A DNA stretch of 64,000 nt from Xanthomonas sp. 10-10 (lineage in GTDB: Bacteria > Pseudomonadota > Gammaproteobacteria > Xanthomonadales > Xanthomonadaceae). This document shows, in pieces, positions 43,324-53,693 of the stretch. Every line of letters begins with the position of its first letter. Positions within the stretch are counted from its first letter, which is position 1. The stretch lies in NCBI RefSeq assembly GCF_040182365.1, contig NZ_CP144460.1:2542001-2606000 (forward strand). The letters run 5' to 3'. The notes beneath the pieces are model-generated. The model had not been told where the DNA came from. It worked only from the letters and a program-made list of their open reading frames with translations, and made no database searches. The position numbers and the translations under genes were made by a program.

Positions 43324-46300
43324 ATGAATCGTGCATTTGCGCTGGTCTGGAACGCAGCCATCGGCAACTGGGTCGTGACGCATGAGCTGGTGCGGCGTCG
43401 ACGTAAGCCCGGCGCGACGCGTCGGGCGTTGCCGAGTCTGGTGGTTCTGGCGGTGGGGGCCGCCGCTCCCGCATTGGCCTGGGGTGCATGCACGCCCGCA
43501 CTGCCTGCCGCCGGCGCGACCGTCACCTGCAGCGGTCTGCCGGTCACCAGTAATGCGTTTTCCAGTGGCGCAAATAATCTGACCGTCAACGTGGCTTCCG
43601 GCACACAGATGACCGCAGGCTTGCTGGGTGGTACCGCCATCGCGCTCAGCGGCACCAATGCCACGCTCAACAACAGCGGCACCATCGATCCATCTGTGCT
43701 TGGCCTGCTGTCGGTATTGAGTACCGGCGTCAGCATGGGCAATGCAAGCTCGACCTCGGTGGTTGCCAATAATCTTGTCGGCGGCACCATCTACGGTACT
43801 GGCGGGTTGCTGGGCGCCAACCTGCTCAATCTCGATGGAATGGCATTGGGAATGACCTCTGCCAGCAATGGCGTCGTGCAGATCAATAATGCCGGCACGA
43901 TCACCAGCCGCTCGCTGCTCAACCTCTCGCTACTGGGTGCCGACACGCCAGTGATCGCCGTCAGTGGCGGTGGCACCGTCAATGCGGTCAACACCGGCAC
44001 CATCGAGGGACGGGTCGGTTTTCAGAGTTCGGCCACCGGCAACAGTTTCGTCAACTCCGGCACCATCAACGGCAGCGTGTCGATGGGTTCCAACAGTAGC
44101 AATACCTTCACCGCAGTCACGGGCGGGAGCATCAACAGCGCTGGCGGACTCGGACTGGAATTGCTTGGCCCAGGCGGCTTGCTGAGCTTTGCCCGCACCG
44201 GCGTGGTGGATGGCGGTGCGGGAGGAACCAACACGCTGATCCTGCAAAATTCAGCCACCGGAACCGGCAGCGGCGTGACCGGCGTCGGCACGGCAAGCAC
44301 CGATCAGTACATCAATTTCGGCAGCCTGCGTGTCAATAGCGGCACCTGGGCCTTGAGCGGCGCGAGCAACTTTGGCAGCAGCGCGCTCAATGGAGGTGTG
44401 CTGCAATTTGCGACGCCCGCACAATTGGGCACGACGATCGCGTCCAACGGCGGCACGCTCGAAGCCACAGCTGCCGGGCTGACGCTGGCTCCGGCCGGTG
44501 GCATTGCGCTTGCGGCGGGCGGTTTGACCGTGCAGGGCACCAATGCGCTGACGATCGGCAGCACGCTGACAGGGACGGGCGCACTCACCAAGGCCGGTAC
44601 CGGCGGATTGAACCTCACCGGCAGCAATACCTTCAGCGGCGGCGTCAATCTGGGCGCAGGCACGCTGACCGCAGGCAATAACGCTGCATTGGGAACCGGG
44701 ACCGTCACCGCCTCCGGCGGGAGCCTGCTGGCCGGTGCCGCACTCGACTTGACCAACGCTTTTGTGTTGAACAACAACCTTGGCATTGGCGGGACCAATA
44801 CCGTGCGGCTGGGCGGTGTTGTCAGCGGAGCCGGTGCGCTCAACAAGACCGGCACGGGCACGCTCACGCTTGGCGGCGCCAATACCTACTCCGGCGGCAC
44901 CACGCTGAGCGCGGGCACCACGGTGCTGGAAACCTCCGGCGCGCTCGGAACCGGTACCGTCACTGCGGCAGGCGGGTCGCTGGACACCACCGCACCGTTG
45001 ACCTTGAACAATGCGTTTGCACTCAATACCACGCTGAGCCTGGGTACAAGTGGCGGTGCACTCAGCTTGACCGGTGCACTTGCAGGAACCGGCGGCATCA
45101 CCAAGACGGGCTTCGGCACGCTTGCGCTTGGCGGAACAAACACCTATTCAGGCACAACGACGCTGACAGCAGGCACGCTGCAACTGGGCAATAGCTCGGC
45201 GCTGGGCACCGGGGTGTTGCGTGTTACCGACAACGCCAGTCTCAGCACCAGCGCATCGCTGGCGGTGAACAACGCGGTCGATCTTGTCGGACCGTTGACG
45301 TGGACGGGCGCGCAGGCACTGACCCTGGGTGGCGCCATCACTGGCAGCGGCAGCCTGATCAAGAGCGGTGCCGGCGATCTCACCTTGACCGGTACCAACG
45401 GCTATACCGGTGGCACCACGTTGAACAACGGGCGCCTGGTGGTCGGCTCCAACGCCGCACTGGGCACCGGCACCTTGACCGCCAGCGGCGGCGTGCTCGA
45501 TGCAGGCACTGCGGCGACATTGGGCAATGCGATTGCGCTCACCGGCAATCTGGGCGTGGCCAGCAATGGCACTGCCCTGAACTTGAGTGGTTCGATCAGC
45601 GGCACCGGTGCGTTGAGCAAGCTCGGCACCGGCACGCTCACGCTGGGCGGGTTGAACACTTACAGCGGTGGCACCACGCTTGCCGGCGGTACCTTGCAGG
45701 TGACCAACAACGGGGCGCTCGGCAGCGGCGCACTCAGCCTCGCCGGCAACGCCAACCTGCAGGGCACGACGCCTACCTCGCTGACCAACGCCATCGCATT
45801 GAATAGCAGTGCGTTGACGCTCAACGGCGCGCAGGCGCTGACGCTGGGCGGCGGTATCAGCGGTGCCGGCAGCCTGGTCAAGACCGGTAGCGGCGATCTG
45901 ACCCTCAGCGGCAACAATCTGTACACCGGCGGCACCTCGCTGAATGCGGGCAAGCTTGTGGTCGGCAGCGACACGGCGCTGGGTGTGGGCGCATTGACCG
46001 CAGCGGCCGGCACCACGCTGGACAATCTCGCGGTGAACACGCTCTCCAATGCCATCGCGCTGACAGGTTTGGTCAGCATCGGCGGCAGCAATGCGCTGAC
46101 ACTCACTGGCGGCATCAGCGGTGCCGGAAGCCTGGACAAACTCGGCCCCGCCAGCCTGACCCTGACCGGAAACAACACCTACACCGGTGGCACGCTGTTG
46201 ACTGCGGGCAGCCTGGTATTGGGCAGCGATGCCGCACTGGGCACAGGCAGCCTCACCGTTGCCGGCGGCCAGCTCGATGGCACCGCGGCACGCGTGCTCG

Positions 46301-49300
46301 CCAACGACGTGGTGTTGAATGCCGATCTATCGCTCGGAGGCAGCCAGGACCTGGTGCTCAATGGAGGCATCAGCGGGGCGGGCGGCCTGGTAAAAAACGG
46401 TGCTGCTGCACTGACGCTGGCCGGCGCAAACACCTTTACCGGCGGCGTGGATCTCAATGCGGGCGCATTGCTGATCGACAGCGGCGCGGCCCTGGGAAGC
46501 GGTACGTTGACCGCTGCCAACGGCACCCAGTTGCAGGCGACCACCGCAGCGACGCTGGGCAATGACGTCGTCTTGAACGGTGCGCTGTCGCTGACCGGCA
46601 ACAACGCGCTGGGCTTGACCGGCACGGTGAGCGGAGCCGGCAGCCTGATCAAGCAGGGCACCGCTGCGTTGACGCTGGCCGGCAACAATGCCTATGCCGG
46701 CGGCACGCTGTTGGATGCGGGGTCGCTGATCGTCGGCAGTGACACGGCGCTGGGTAGCGGTGCGCTCATTGCGGCCGACGGCACGCTGCTCAGTGCCGCG
46801 ATCGCTGCAAGCCTGCAGAACGCCGTCACGCTCAATGGTGCGCTCGGCATCGACGGCCAGGCGCTCACGCTCGATGGCGTGATCGATGGCGCGGGCAGCC
46901 TGATCAAGAGCGGTACGCAGACGCTCACGCTCACAGGCAACAACAGCTGGGGCGGCGGGTTGCAGCTGCAAGCGGGCGGGTTAGTGGTCGGCAGCAACAC
47001 GGCATTGGGGACCGGCACGCTCACCGCTGCAGGCGGCACGACGCTCGATGCCACCACGTCCGTGGCGTTGGCCAATGCACTTGCCTTGAACGGAGCGCTG
47101 ACGTTGCCCGGTACGCAGGACATCGCGCTGGACGGCGTGATCAGCGGCGCCGGCAGCCTCGTCAAGCAGGGCACGGCAACACTGACCCTGGGCAATGCCA
47201 ATACCTTCAGTGGCGGGGTCACCCTGGATGCCGGCCGCCTGGTGCTTGGCAACGCTGCAGCCTTGGGCGTGGGCGGACTGTTGGTCGGTGGCGCTAGCGA
47301 ACTGGATGCCAACACCGCGCTTGCGGTCGGCAATAGCGTGCAATTGAACAGCCAGCTCTCGCTGATCGGCAGCAACGACCTGGCCTTGAACGGCACCATC
47401 AGCGGCACCGGAAGCCTGGTCAAGGACGGCACCACCACCGTGTCGCTCAATGGCAGCAACAGCTATAGCGGCGGCACCACGCTCAACGCCGGCACGATTG
47501 CGGTGGGGGCCGACAACGCGCTCGGTACCGGCAGCTTGTCGGTTACCGGCGATTCGGCGCTGAGCAATGCCATCGCGGTGGCCTTGAGCAATGGCATCGA
47601 TCTGTCTGCGGCGCTTACCTTCGACAACGCGGCCGACATGCTGGCCAGCGGTACCATCAGCGGCGCGGGCGCGCTGACCAAGACCGGCCTCGGCACCTTG
47701 ACGCTGAGCGGCGGCAATACCTACACCGGCCCGCTGGCGATCCAGGCCGGCACCGTGGTGGCCAGCACCGCCGCATCGCTCGGCAATGCAAGCAACGTCG
47801 ATGTGGCAGCCGGCGCATCCTTGAACCTGACCAACGGCGGATTGATCAACGCACTCACCGGTGCGGGTGGCGTCGATACCGATGCCGGTGCCACCCTGCA
47901 GTTGGGCAGCGGCAACTTCGCCGGCAGCCTGGGCGGTGGCGGCAATCTGGACAAGGTCGGCGCCGGCACCGTGAACCTGCTCGGCTCCAGCGTGATCGGC
48001 GGCGCCACCCAGGTGAGCGGCGGCACCCTGGACGTGGTGGGCAGCCTGGGCACGAGCGCGTTGAATGTGCTCGCTGGCGGCACGCTCACCGGTACCGGCC
48101 CCAGTGGCAGCATCGGCAGCGATGTGACCATCGGCAATGGCGGCCGGCTGGCGTTGAGCAGCGGTTCCTCGCTCAGCATGGGCGGGCTGACGTTGGCACC
48201 GGGCGCCTTGATGGACGTGTCGCTTGCGGCGCCCAGCAACACGCGCCTGCTTGCGGTCAACGGCAATCTCACCCTCGACGGCACGCTCAATGTCATCGAC
48301 ATCGGCGGCTTCGGCTCCGGCGTGTATCGGTTGATCGATTACACCGGCGTGTTGACCAACAACGGCATGCTGTTCGGCAGCATTCCCGGCAGCGTCGATA
48401 TCAGCCAACTGGCATTGCAGACCGCGATCGGCCAGCAGATCAACCTGGTGGTGACGGCGCCGGGCAGCATCGTGCAGTTCTGGGACGGCGTGCAGACCAC
48501 GGCCAACGGTAGCGTCGATGGCGGCTCGGGCGTGTGGGGCGCTGCCACCAACTGGACCGGCCAGGACGGCTCGGCCAACAGCACCTGGCAGGGCGATTTT
48601 GCCGTGTTCTCCGGCACTGCCGGCAGCGTCGGCGTGCAGGGCACGCAAAACATCGGCGGGCTGCAGTTTGCGAGCGATGGCTACCTGTTGAACGATGCCG
48701 GTGCGGGCACGCTGGCGGTGGCCAGCCCGCTCACCGCAATCCGCGTCGACCCGGGGGCCACCGCCACGATCGATGTCGCCATCGCCGGCATCGGTGGCGT
48801 AGAGAAACTCGACACCGGCACCTTGGTGCTCGACGCAGCCAACAGCTATACCGGCGGCACCGCGCTCAGTGGCGGCACGCTGGTGCTTGGGGATGCGCAG
48901 GCACTTGGCACCGGCGCATTGACCGCCGCGGCCGGCACCAGCCTCGATAACAATCAGGCAGTGGTGTTGGGCAATGCGGTGGTGGTGAATGGCGCACTGA
49001 CTCTGGTTGGCAGCAACGACCTGAGCGTGTCCGGCCCGGTCAGCGGTGCGGGCGGCTTGATCAAGAACGGTACGACCACGCTGACGCTCGATGGCAGCAA
49101 CAGCTACGCGGGCGGCACCGTGTTGAACGCCGGCACGCTGGCGGTGGGCGGCAACACCGCCCTGGGTGTCGGCAGCCTGTCGGTGCTGGGCAATTCCACC
49201 TTGAGCAATGCCATCGCGCTGGCGCTGGGCAACGGCGTCAACCTGGGTGCGGACCTGACCATCGCCAGCGCTGCGGATCTGGCACTAACCGGCACGCTCA

Positions 49301-52300
49301 GTGGTGCCGGTGCGCTCACCAAGACCGGTCTGGGTACCTTGACCTTGTCCGGCGCCAACAGCTTCAGCGGCCCGGTGGCGGTGCAGGCGGGTGTGCTTGC
49401 CACCTCCGCCACCGGCAACCTGGGGGCCGCCAGCGCGGTGGATGTCGCCGCAGGTGCGGGGCTGTCGTTGGGCAGCAGTGCAGCGCTGGGCGCGGTGACC
49501 GGGCAGGGTGCGGTCGACATCCTCGGGGGCAACACGCTGCAGCTGGGCGTCAACAACGTCGGCAGCACCTTTGCGGGTAGTCTGAGCGGCGCCGGCAACC
49601 TGGACAAGGTGGGCACCGGCACGCTGCAGCTCACCGGTACCAGCGCGCTGGGCGGCACCACGCAGATCCTCGGCGGCACGCTGGATGTGGATGGCACGCT
49701 GGCCAGTGCTGGCGGCCTGAGCGTTGGTGCCGGCGGCAGCTTGAGCGGCAGCGGCCTGGTCGATGCGGCGGTCAACGTCAACGATGGCGGCCGTCTGGTG
49801 GTGAGCAGTGGCGCATTGCTCACCACCGGCAGCTTGAGCATGGCGCCCAACGCCACGCTCGATGCATTCCTGGGCATCCCGAGCCAGACCGGCGTGCTGG
49901 CGGTCAACGGCGACCTCACGCTGGACGGCACGCTCAACATCACCGACATCGGCGGCTTCGGTACCGGTGTGTATCGCCTGATCGACTACAGCGGTGCGTT
50001 GACCGACAACGGCCTGGGCATCGGCACGCTGCCCGGCACCGTGGACCCGACCCAGCTGACGCTGCAGACCGCACTGGCACAACAGATCAACGTGGTGGTG
50101 CTGGCGCCGGGCAGCAACGTGCAGTTCTGGGATGGTGCGCAAACCGTCGCCAACGGCGCCATCGATGGCGGCAGCGCTGCATGGACGGCCGGCGGCACCA
50201 ACTGGACAGCGATCGACGGCCTGACCAACGATACCTGGCAGAACAGCTTCGCAGTATTCGCCGGCACTGCCGGTACCGTGGCCGTGCAAGGCACCCAGGG
50301 CATCACCGGCATGCAGTTCGTCACCGATGGCTATGTGCTGAGCGACGGCGGTGCCGGTGCGTTGAGCGCCAATGCCGCCAACACCATCATCCGCGTCGAC
50401 CCTGGTGTAACCGGCACGATCGATGTCGCCATCGGCGGCGCAGGCGCACTGCAGAAACTCGACACCGGCACCTTGGTGCTCGACGCAGCCAACAGCTACA
50501 CCGGCGGCACCTTGCTCGATGGCGGCACGCTGGTGCTGGGCGATGCGCAAGCGCTGGGCACCGGCACGTTGACCGCAGCGGCCGGCACCAGCCTCGATAG
50601 CAACCAGGCACTGGCGCTGGGCAACGCGGTGGTGGTGAATGGCGCGTTGAATCTGCTTGGCAGCAACGACCTGAGCGTGTCCGGCCCGGTCAGCGGTGCG
50701 GGCAGCCTGATCAAGAACGGCGCCACCACGCTGACGCTCGACGGCAACAACAGCTACGCGGGCGGCACCGTGTTGAATGCCGGCACGCTGGCGGTGGGCA
50801 GCAGCACGGCCTTGGGCAGCGGCACGTTGTCGGTGACCGGCGCTTCGGTGCTCAGCAATGCGATCGCCGCCGCGCTGGGCAATACGGTCAACCTGGGCGC
50901 AGCGCTCACCGTCGACAACCCGGCCGATCTGACCTTGTCGGGTGCCATCGGCGGCAACGGCGCGCTGATCAAGACCAATACCGGCACGCTGACGCTGGAC
51001 GGCAGCAACAGCTATACCGGCGGCACCACCGTCAGTGCCGGCACGCTGGCGGGCAATAGCGGCAGCTTGCAGGGCGCGATCGTCGACAACGCCACCGTGG
51101 CGTTCAACCAGGCAGCCGATGGCGTGTTCAGCGGTTCGATCACCGGCACCGGCAACGTGGTCAAGGACGGTGCAGGCGCGCTGTTGCTCAACGGTGCCAA
51201 TGGCTACAGCGGCGGCACCACGATTGCGGCGGGCAGCTTGATCGGCGACAGCACCAGCGTGCAGGGCGACATCGTCAACAATGCGGCACTGGTGTTCAAC
51301 CAGGCCACCGGCGGGGTGTATGCCGGTGTGGTCAGCGGGACCGGCTCGCTGGAGAAGGCCGGCAGCGGCGCACTGCAACTGACCGGTGCCAACAGCTATG
51401 CCGGCGGCACGCTGGTGAGTGCCGGCAGCTTGATCGGCACGACCACCAGCCTGCAGGGCGATGTGGTGAACAACGCCACGCTGGTCTTCGACCAGTCTGC
51501 CGATGGCACCTTTACCGGCATCGTCAGCGGCGCCGGTAGCGTGGTGAAACAAGGTGCCGGCGTGCTCACGCTGGCCGGTGCCAACACTTATAGCGGCGGC
51601 ACCGCCATTGCCGACGGCACGCTGCAGGGCACCACCACCAGCCTGCAAGGCAACATTCTCGACAACGGTGTGCTGGTCTTCGATCAGGCCGGCGACGGCA
51701 GCTTTACCGGCAACATCGCCGGCAGCGGTGCGCTGATCAAGGACGGCAGCGGTGCGGTCACGCTGGATGGCGTCAACGGGTATCTCGGTGGCACCACCAT
51801 CAACGCGGGTACCCTGATCGGCGACACCGACAGCCTGCAGGGCAACATCGCAAACAACAGCGCGCTGGTGTTCGCGCAGAACGCCAGCGGCACCTACGCA
51901 GGTACGCTGTCGGGCACCGGTAGCCTGCTCAAGGACGGCATCGGCACCCTGCTGGTCACTGCAGACAGCAGCGGCTTCACCGGCCCGACCGCCATCACGG
52001 CGGGCACCTTGAGCGTCGGCAACCCGGCCAACCCGGGCGCCGCGATCGGCGGGCCTGTGACGGTGGGGCCGGGCGGTACGCTGACCGGCAGCGGCAGCAT
52101 CGGCAGCCTGACCACGACCGGCGGTACCCTGGCCATCGGCGGCACCACCGGCACGATCAATGTGGGCGGCAACGCCACCATCGGCCCCGGCTCCACGGTG
52201 CAGGTCACGTCCGGCACGGGCGGTGTGGTGACGCCGGTAACGGTAGGCGGCGCGGCCACGCTGGCGCCGGGCAGCTCATTGGTGTTGGTACGTGCGGCCG

Positions 52301-53523
52301 ACCTGCCATTGTTCACCGAGATTCCGGTGATCAACGCTGCTGGGGGACTCACCGGGCAATTCACCAACGTCTTCTCCGATTACGCGTTTATCGATCCCGA
52401 CGTCAGCACCAGCGCAACGGGGTTGTCGGTGTCGCTGGGGCGCAACACCGTCGGCATGGTGGATACGGTGACCACGCCCAACCAGCAGTCCGCTGCCGCT
52501 GCGGTCGACGGCCTGTCGATCGATAGCCCGGTGTATCAGGCCGTCGTGCGTCTGCCGGACGACGCGCAGGCAGTCGCCACCGCCTTCGCGTCGCTGTCGG
52601 GCGAAAGCCATGCCAGCACCGCGACCGCCATGCTGGACAGCCGCTTTCTCAACAGCGGCATCGGCAGCCATCTGCGCGGCGACAGCCAGGACACCCGCAT
52701 CGGTGACACCACCGTATGGATCACCGGGCGTAGCCTGCCCAATCGCGTCGACGGCGATGCCAACGCGGTTTCGGTACGCCGCGAAGACAACGGCATCATG
52801 GCCGGTGCAGAACGCCGCATCGGCGAGCGCAGCGTGCTCGGTGTGGCGGTGGGCAGCCAGGACATCGAAAGCTGGTCGCGCGAGTGGGGCGACCGCTCCG
52901 ACATCGACGGCACGCATGTCGGTGTGTATGGCCAGGCCGATTGGTCCGCATTCTCGCTGCAGGGCGCGGTGGACTATGCGGACTACAGCGTGGACGGCGC
53001 GCGCCGGGTCGTGCTGCCCGGCGTGCTCGAGGAACGGCTCACCAGCCAATACGACGCCACTGCCGTGACGGTGTCGCTGGAAGCGTCGTGGAATCTGCGT
53101 ACCGGCAATGCGGTGTACAGCCCGTTCATTGCCGCCGACTACACCCATCTCAAGACCGACGGGTTCACTGAGCGCGGCGGGATCTCCGGGTTGTCGGTCG
53201 ACAGCGCCAAGGACGAATTCACCACCACTACCCTGGGTGTGCGCGGACGTTGGGAGCTTGGTCAGCAGGCCGCACTCTATGCCTCGGCGGGCTGGCGCCA
53301 CGCGTTTGGCGATCGCGCGGTGCAGCGATCGGCGGGCTTCATCGGCACCGGCTCGGAGTTCTCGGTGCAAAGCGTCACGCTGGCCAGGAATGCGGCCATC
53401 GGCGAGTTGGGCGTCAGCCTGATCACGTCGCCCAACAGCCGCATGTCGCTGTCGTTGCAAGGACTCAGCGGCGATGGACAGACCGCCTACGGCGGACAGG
53501 TGACCTGGGGCTGGAGTTTCTGA
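43324..53523 (+). CDS. Giant repeat adhesin, type Va autotransporter with ESPR signal
   Basis: A 3,399-residue surface protein. The N-terminus is an extended signal peptide (ESPR): MNRAFALVWNAAIGNWVVTHELVRRRRKPG, then a hydrophobic core ending near ALAWG at residue 54. A passenger of roughly 2,900 residues holds about 24 autotransporter-associated beta-strand (PATR) units of the form NTYSGGTTLNAGTL. The C-terminal ~330 residues form an autotransporter beta-barrel that starts near ASLSGESHASTATAM and ends in an aromatic Phe (TWGWSF). ATG 43324 follows AGGGGA; the open frame 13 codons upstream would spoil the ESPR. It should be exported by Sec, inserted by BAM and shown on the surface in adhesion or biofilm. 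It converges on a protease autotransporter gene. Confidence 0.93.
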   Translation: MNRAFALVWNAAIGNWVVTHELVRRRRKPGATRRALPSLVVLAVGAAAPALAWGACTPALPAAGATVTCSGLPVTSNAFSSGANNLTVNVASGTQMTAGLLGGTAIALSGTNATLNNSGTIDPSVLGLLSVLSTGVSMGNASSTSVVANNLVGGTIYGTGGLLGANLLNLDGMALGMTSASNGVVQINNAGTITSRSLLNLSLLGADTPVIAVSGGGTVNAVNTGTIEGRVGFQSSATGNSFVNSGTINGSVSMGSNSSNTFTAVTGGSINSAGGLGLELLGPGGLLSFARTGVVDGGAGGTNTLILQNSATGTGSGVTGVGTASTDQYINFGSLRVNSGTWALSGASNFGSSALNGGVLQFATPAQLGTTIASNGGTLEATAAGLTLAPAGGIALAAGGLTVQGTNALTIGSTLTGTGALTKAGTGGLNLTGSNTFSGGVNLGAGTLTAGNNAALGTGTVTASGGSLLAGAALDLTNAFVLNNNLGIGGTNTVRLGGVVSGAGALNKTGTGTLTLGGANTYSGGTTLSAGTTVLETSGALGTGTVTAAGGSLDTTAPLTLNNAFALNTTLSLGTSGGALSLTGALAGTGGITKTGFGTLALGGTNTYSGTTTLTAGTLQLGNSSALGTGVLRVTDNASLSTSASLAVNNAVDLVGPLTWTGAQALTLGGAITGSGSLIKSGAGDLTLTGTNGYTGGTTLNNGRLVVGSNAALGTGTLTASGGVLDAGTAATLGNAIALTGNLGVASNGTALNLSGSISGTGALSKLGTGTLTLGGLNTYSGGTTLAGGTLQVTNNGALGSGALSLAGNANLQGTTPTSLTNAIALNSSALTLNGAQALTLGGGISGAGSLVKTGSGDLTLSGNNLYTGGTSLNAGKLVVGSDTALGVGALTAAAGTTLDNLAVNTLSNAIALTGLVSIGGSNALTLTGGISGAGSLDKLGPASLTLTGNNTYTGGTLLTAGSLVLGSDAALGTGSLTVAGGQLDGTAARVLANDVVLNADLSLGGSQDLVLNGGISGAGGLVKNGAAALTLAGANTFTGGVDLNAGALLIDSGAALGSGTLTAANGTQLQATTAATLGNDVVLNGALSLTGNNALGLTGTVSGAGSLIKQGTAALTLAGNNAYAGGTLLDAGSLIVGSDTALGSGALIAADGTLLSAAIAASLQNAVTLNGALGIDGQALTLDGVIDGAGSLIKSGTQTLTLTGNNSWGGGLQLQAGGLVVGSNTALGTGTLTAAGGTTLDATTSVALANALALNGALTLPGTQDIALDGVISGAGSLVKQGTATLTLGNANTFSGGVTLDAGRLVLGNAAALGVGGLLVGGASELDANTALAVGNSVQLNSQLSLIGSNDLALNGTISGTGSLVKDGTTTVSLNGSNSYSGGTTLNAGTIAVGADNALGTGSLSVTGDSALSNAIAVALSNGIDLSAALTFDNAADMLASGTISGAGALTKTGLGTLTLSGGNTYTGPLAIQAGTVVASTAASLGNASNVDVAAGASLNLTNGGLINALTGAGGVDTDAGATLQLGSGNFAGSLGGGGNLDKVGAGTVNLLGSSVIGGATQVSGGTLDVVGSLGTSALNVLAGGTLTGTGPSGSIGSDVTIGNGGRLALSSGSSLSMGGLTLAPGALMDVSLAAPSNTRLLAVNGNLTLDGTLNVIDIGGFGSGVYRLIDYTGVLTNNGMLFGSIPGSVDISQLALQTAIGQQINLVVTAPGSIVQFWDGVQTTANGSVDGGSGVWGAATNWTGQDGSANSTWQGDFAVFSGTAGSVGVQGTQNIGGLQFASDGYLLNDAGAGTLAVASPLTAIRVDPGATATIDVAIAGIGGVEKLDTGTLVLDAANSYTGGTALSGGTLVLGDAQALGTGALTAAAGTSLDNNQAVVLGNAVVVNGALTLVGSNDLSVSGPVSGAGGLIKNGTTTLTLDGSNSYAGGTVLNAGTLAVGGNTALGVGSLSVLGNSTLSNAIALALGNGVNLGADLTIASAADLALTGTLSGAGALTKTGLGTLTLSGANSFSGPVAVQAGVLATSATGNLGAASAVDVAAGAGLSLGSSAALGAVTGQGAVDILGGNTLQLGVNNVGSTFAGSLSGAGNLDKVGTGTLQLTGTSALGGTTQILGGTLDVDGTLASAGGLSVGAGGSLSGSGLVDAAVNVNDGGRLVVSSGALLTTGSLSMAPNATLDAFLGIPSQTGVLAVNGDLTLDGTLNITDIGGFGTGVYRLIDYSGALTDNGLGIGTLPGTVDPTQLTLQTALAQQINVVVLAPGSNVQFWDGAQTVANGAIDGGSAAWTAGGTNWTAIDGLTNDTWQNSFAVFAGTAGTVAVQGTQGITGMQFVTDGYVLSDGGAGALSANAANTIIRVDPGVTGTIDVAIGGAGALQKLDTGTLVLDAANSYTGGTLLDGGTLVLGDAQALGTGTLTAAAGTSLDSNQALALGNAVVVNGALNLLGSNDLSVSGPVSGAGSLIKNGATTLTLDGNNSYAGGTVLNAGTLAVGSSTALGSGTLSVTGASVLSNAIAAALGNTVNLGAALTVDNPADLTLSGAIGGNGALIKTNTGTLTLDGSNSYTGGTTVSAGTLAGNSGSLQGAIVDNATVAFNQAADGVFSGSITGTGNVVKDGAGALLLNGANGYSGGTTIAAGSLIGDSTSVQGDIVNNAALVFNQATGGVYAGVVSGTGSLEKAGSGALQLTGANSYAGGTLVSAGSLIGTTTSLQGDVVNNATLVFDQSADGTFTGIVSGAGSVVKQGAGVLTLAGANTYSGGTAIADGTLQGTTTSLQGNILDNGVLVFDQAGDGSFTGNIAGSGALIKDGSGAVTLDGVNGYLGGTTINAGTLIGDTDSLQGNIANNSALVFAQNASGTYAGTLSGTGSLLKDGIGTLLVTADSSGFTGPTAITAGTLSVGNPANPGAAIGGPVTVGPGGTLTGSGSIGSLTTTGGTLAIGGTTGTINVGGNATIGPGSTVQVTSGTGGVVTPVTVGGAATLAPGSSLVLVRAADLPLFTEIPVINAAGGLTGQFTNVFSDYAFIDPDVSTSATGLSVSLGRNTVGMVDTVTTPNQQSAAAAVDGLSIDSPVYQAVVRLPDDAQAVATAFASLSGESHASTATAMLDSRFLNSGIGSHLRGDSQDTRIGDTTVWITGRSLPNRVDGDANAVSVRREDNGIMAGAERRIGERSVLGVAVGSQDIESWSREWGDRSDIDGTHVGVYGQADWSAFSLQGAVDYADYSVDGARRVVLPGVLEERLTSQYDATAVTVSLEASWNLRTGNAVYSPFIAADYTHLKTDGFTERGGISGLSVDSAKDEFTTTTLGVRGRWELGQQAALYASAGWRHAFGDRAVQRSAGFIGTGSEFSVQSVTLARNAAIGELGVSLITSPNSRMSLSLQGLSGDGQTAYGGQVTWGWSF
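47662..50952 (+). repeat. Tandem duplication of a ~1.64-kb module inside the adhesin
   Basis: The segment starting GAGALTKTGLGTLTLSG at 47662 recurs at 49303, and the cognate position after copy 2 is at about 50953, giving modules of 547 and 550 codons. Both contain the same order of landmarks: NLDKVGxGT, LDGTLNxxDIGGFG, QFWDGxQT, a Trp-rich stretch (NWT and TWQ) and LDTGTLVLDAANSYTGGT. The copies are diverged but clearly paralogous along their whole length. Confidence 0.88.
51009..51900 (+). repeat. Array of ~64-residue PATR units
   Basis: After the large duplication the repeat period drops from about 85 to about 64 codons (near 192 bases). Units carry LxGxTTSLQGxIVNNAxLVF and NSYSGGT landmarks. 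About five units are visible before the linker to the barrel. Confidence 0.8.
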
Positions 53524-53547
53524 TCGGCTCCCCGCAGTCAACGACAA

Positions 53548-53573
53548 AGCCCCGGCACGCCGGGGCTCTTTTG
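53548..53573 (+). terminator. Terminator of the adhesin gene
   Basis: AGCCCCGG-CACG-CCGGGGCT followed by CTTTT lies 25 bases after the adhesin stop. Confidence 0.85.
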
Positions 53574-53609
53574 CCGATCCGCTCGGCCAGATGCGCACCG
53601 AGACGGATG

Positions 53610-53633
53610 AAGGCCCCGGCATGCCGGGGCCTT
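53610..53633 (-). terminator. Stem-loop after the convergent protease gene
   Basis: AAGGCCCCGG-CATG-CCGGGGCCTT is a perfect ten-base-pair hairpin between the two convergent autotransporter genes. It resembles the adhesin terminator but lacks a T tract on the minus strand. Confidence 0.6.
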
Positions 53634-53693
53634 CGCAGTCGCTGGCGTTACGCGGCTGGCGGATGCCGTCGCGCAACCGCCGCCAGCGCTGGA

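Noticed and set aside
49285..51648. Minus-strand open frame of 787 codons opposite the adhesin gene
   Set aside because: It is an antisense shadow of GC-rich tandem repeats; the real protein is on the plus strand with signal, repeats and barrel.
43324..53523. Adhesin repeats as a CRISPR-like or minisatellite array
   Set aside because: The repeats are coding, diverged, in frame and of the PATR protein family; there are no conserved short repeats with unique spacers, and no CRISPR array is visible anywhere in the window.
53548..53633. Two near-identical GC hairpins as a novel repeat element
   Set aside because: Best explained as terminators of two convergent genes.
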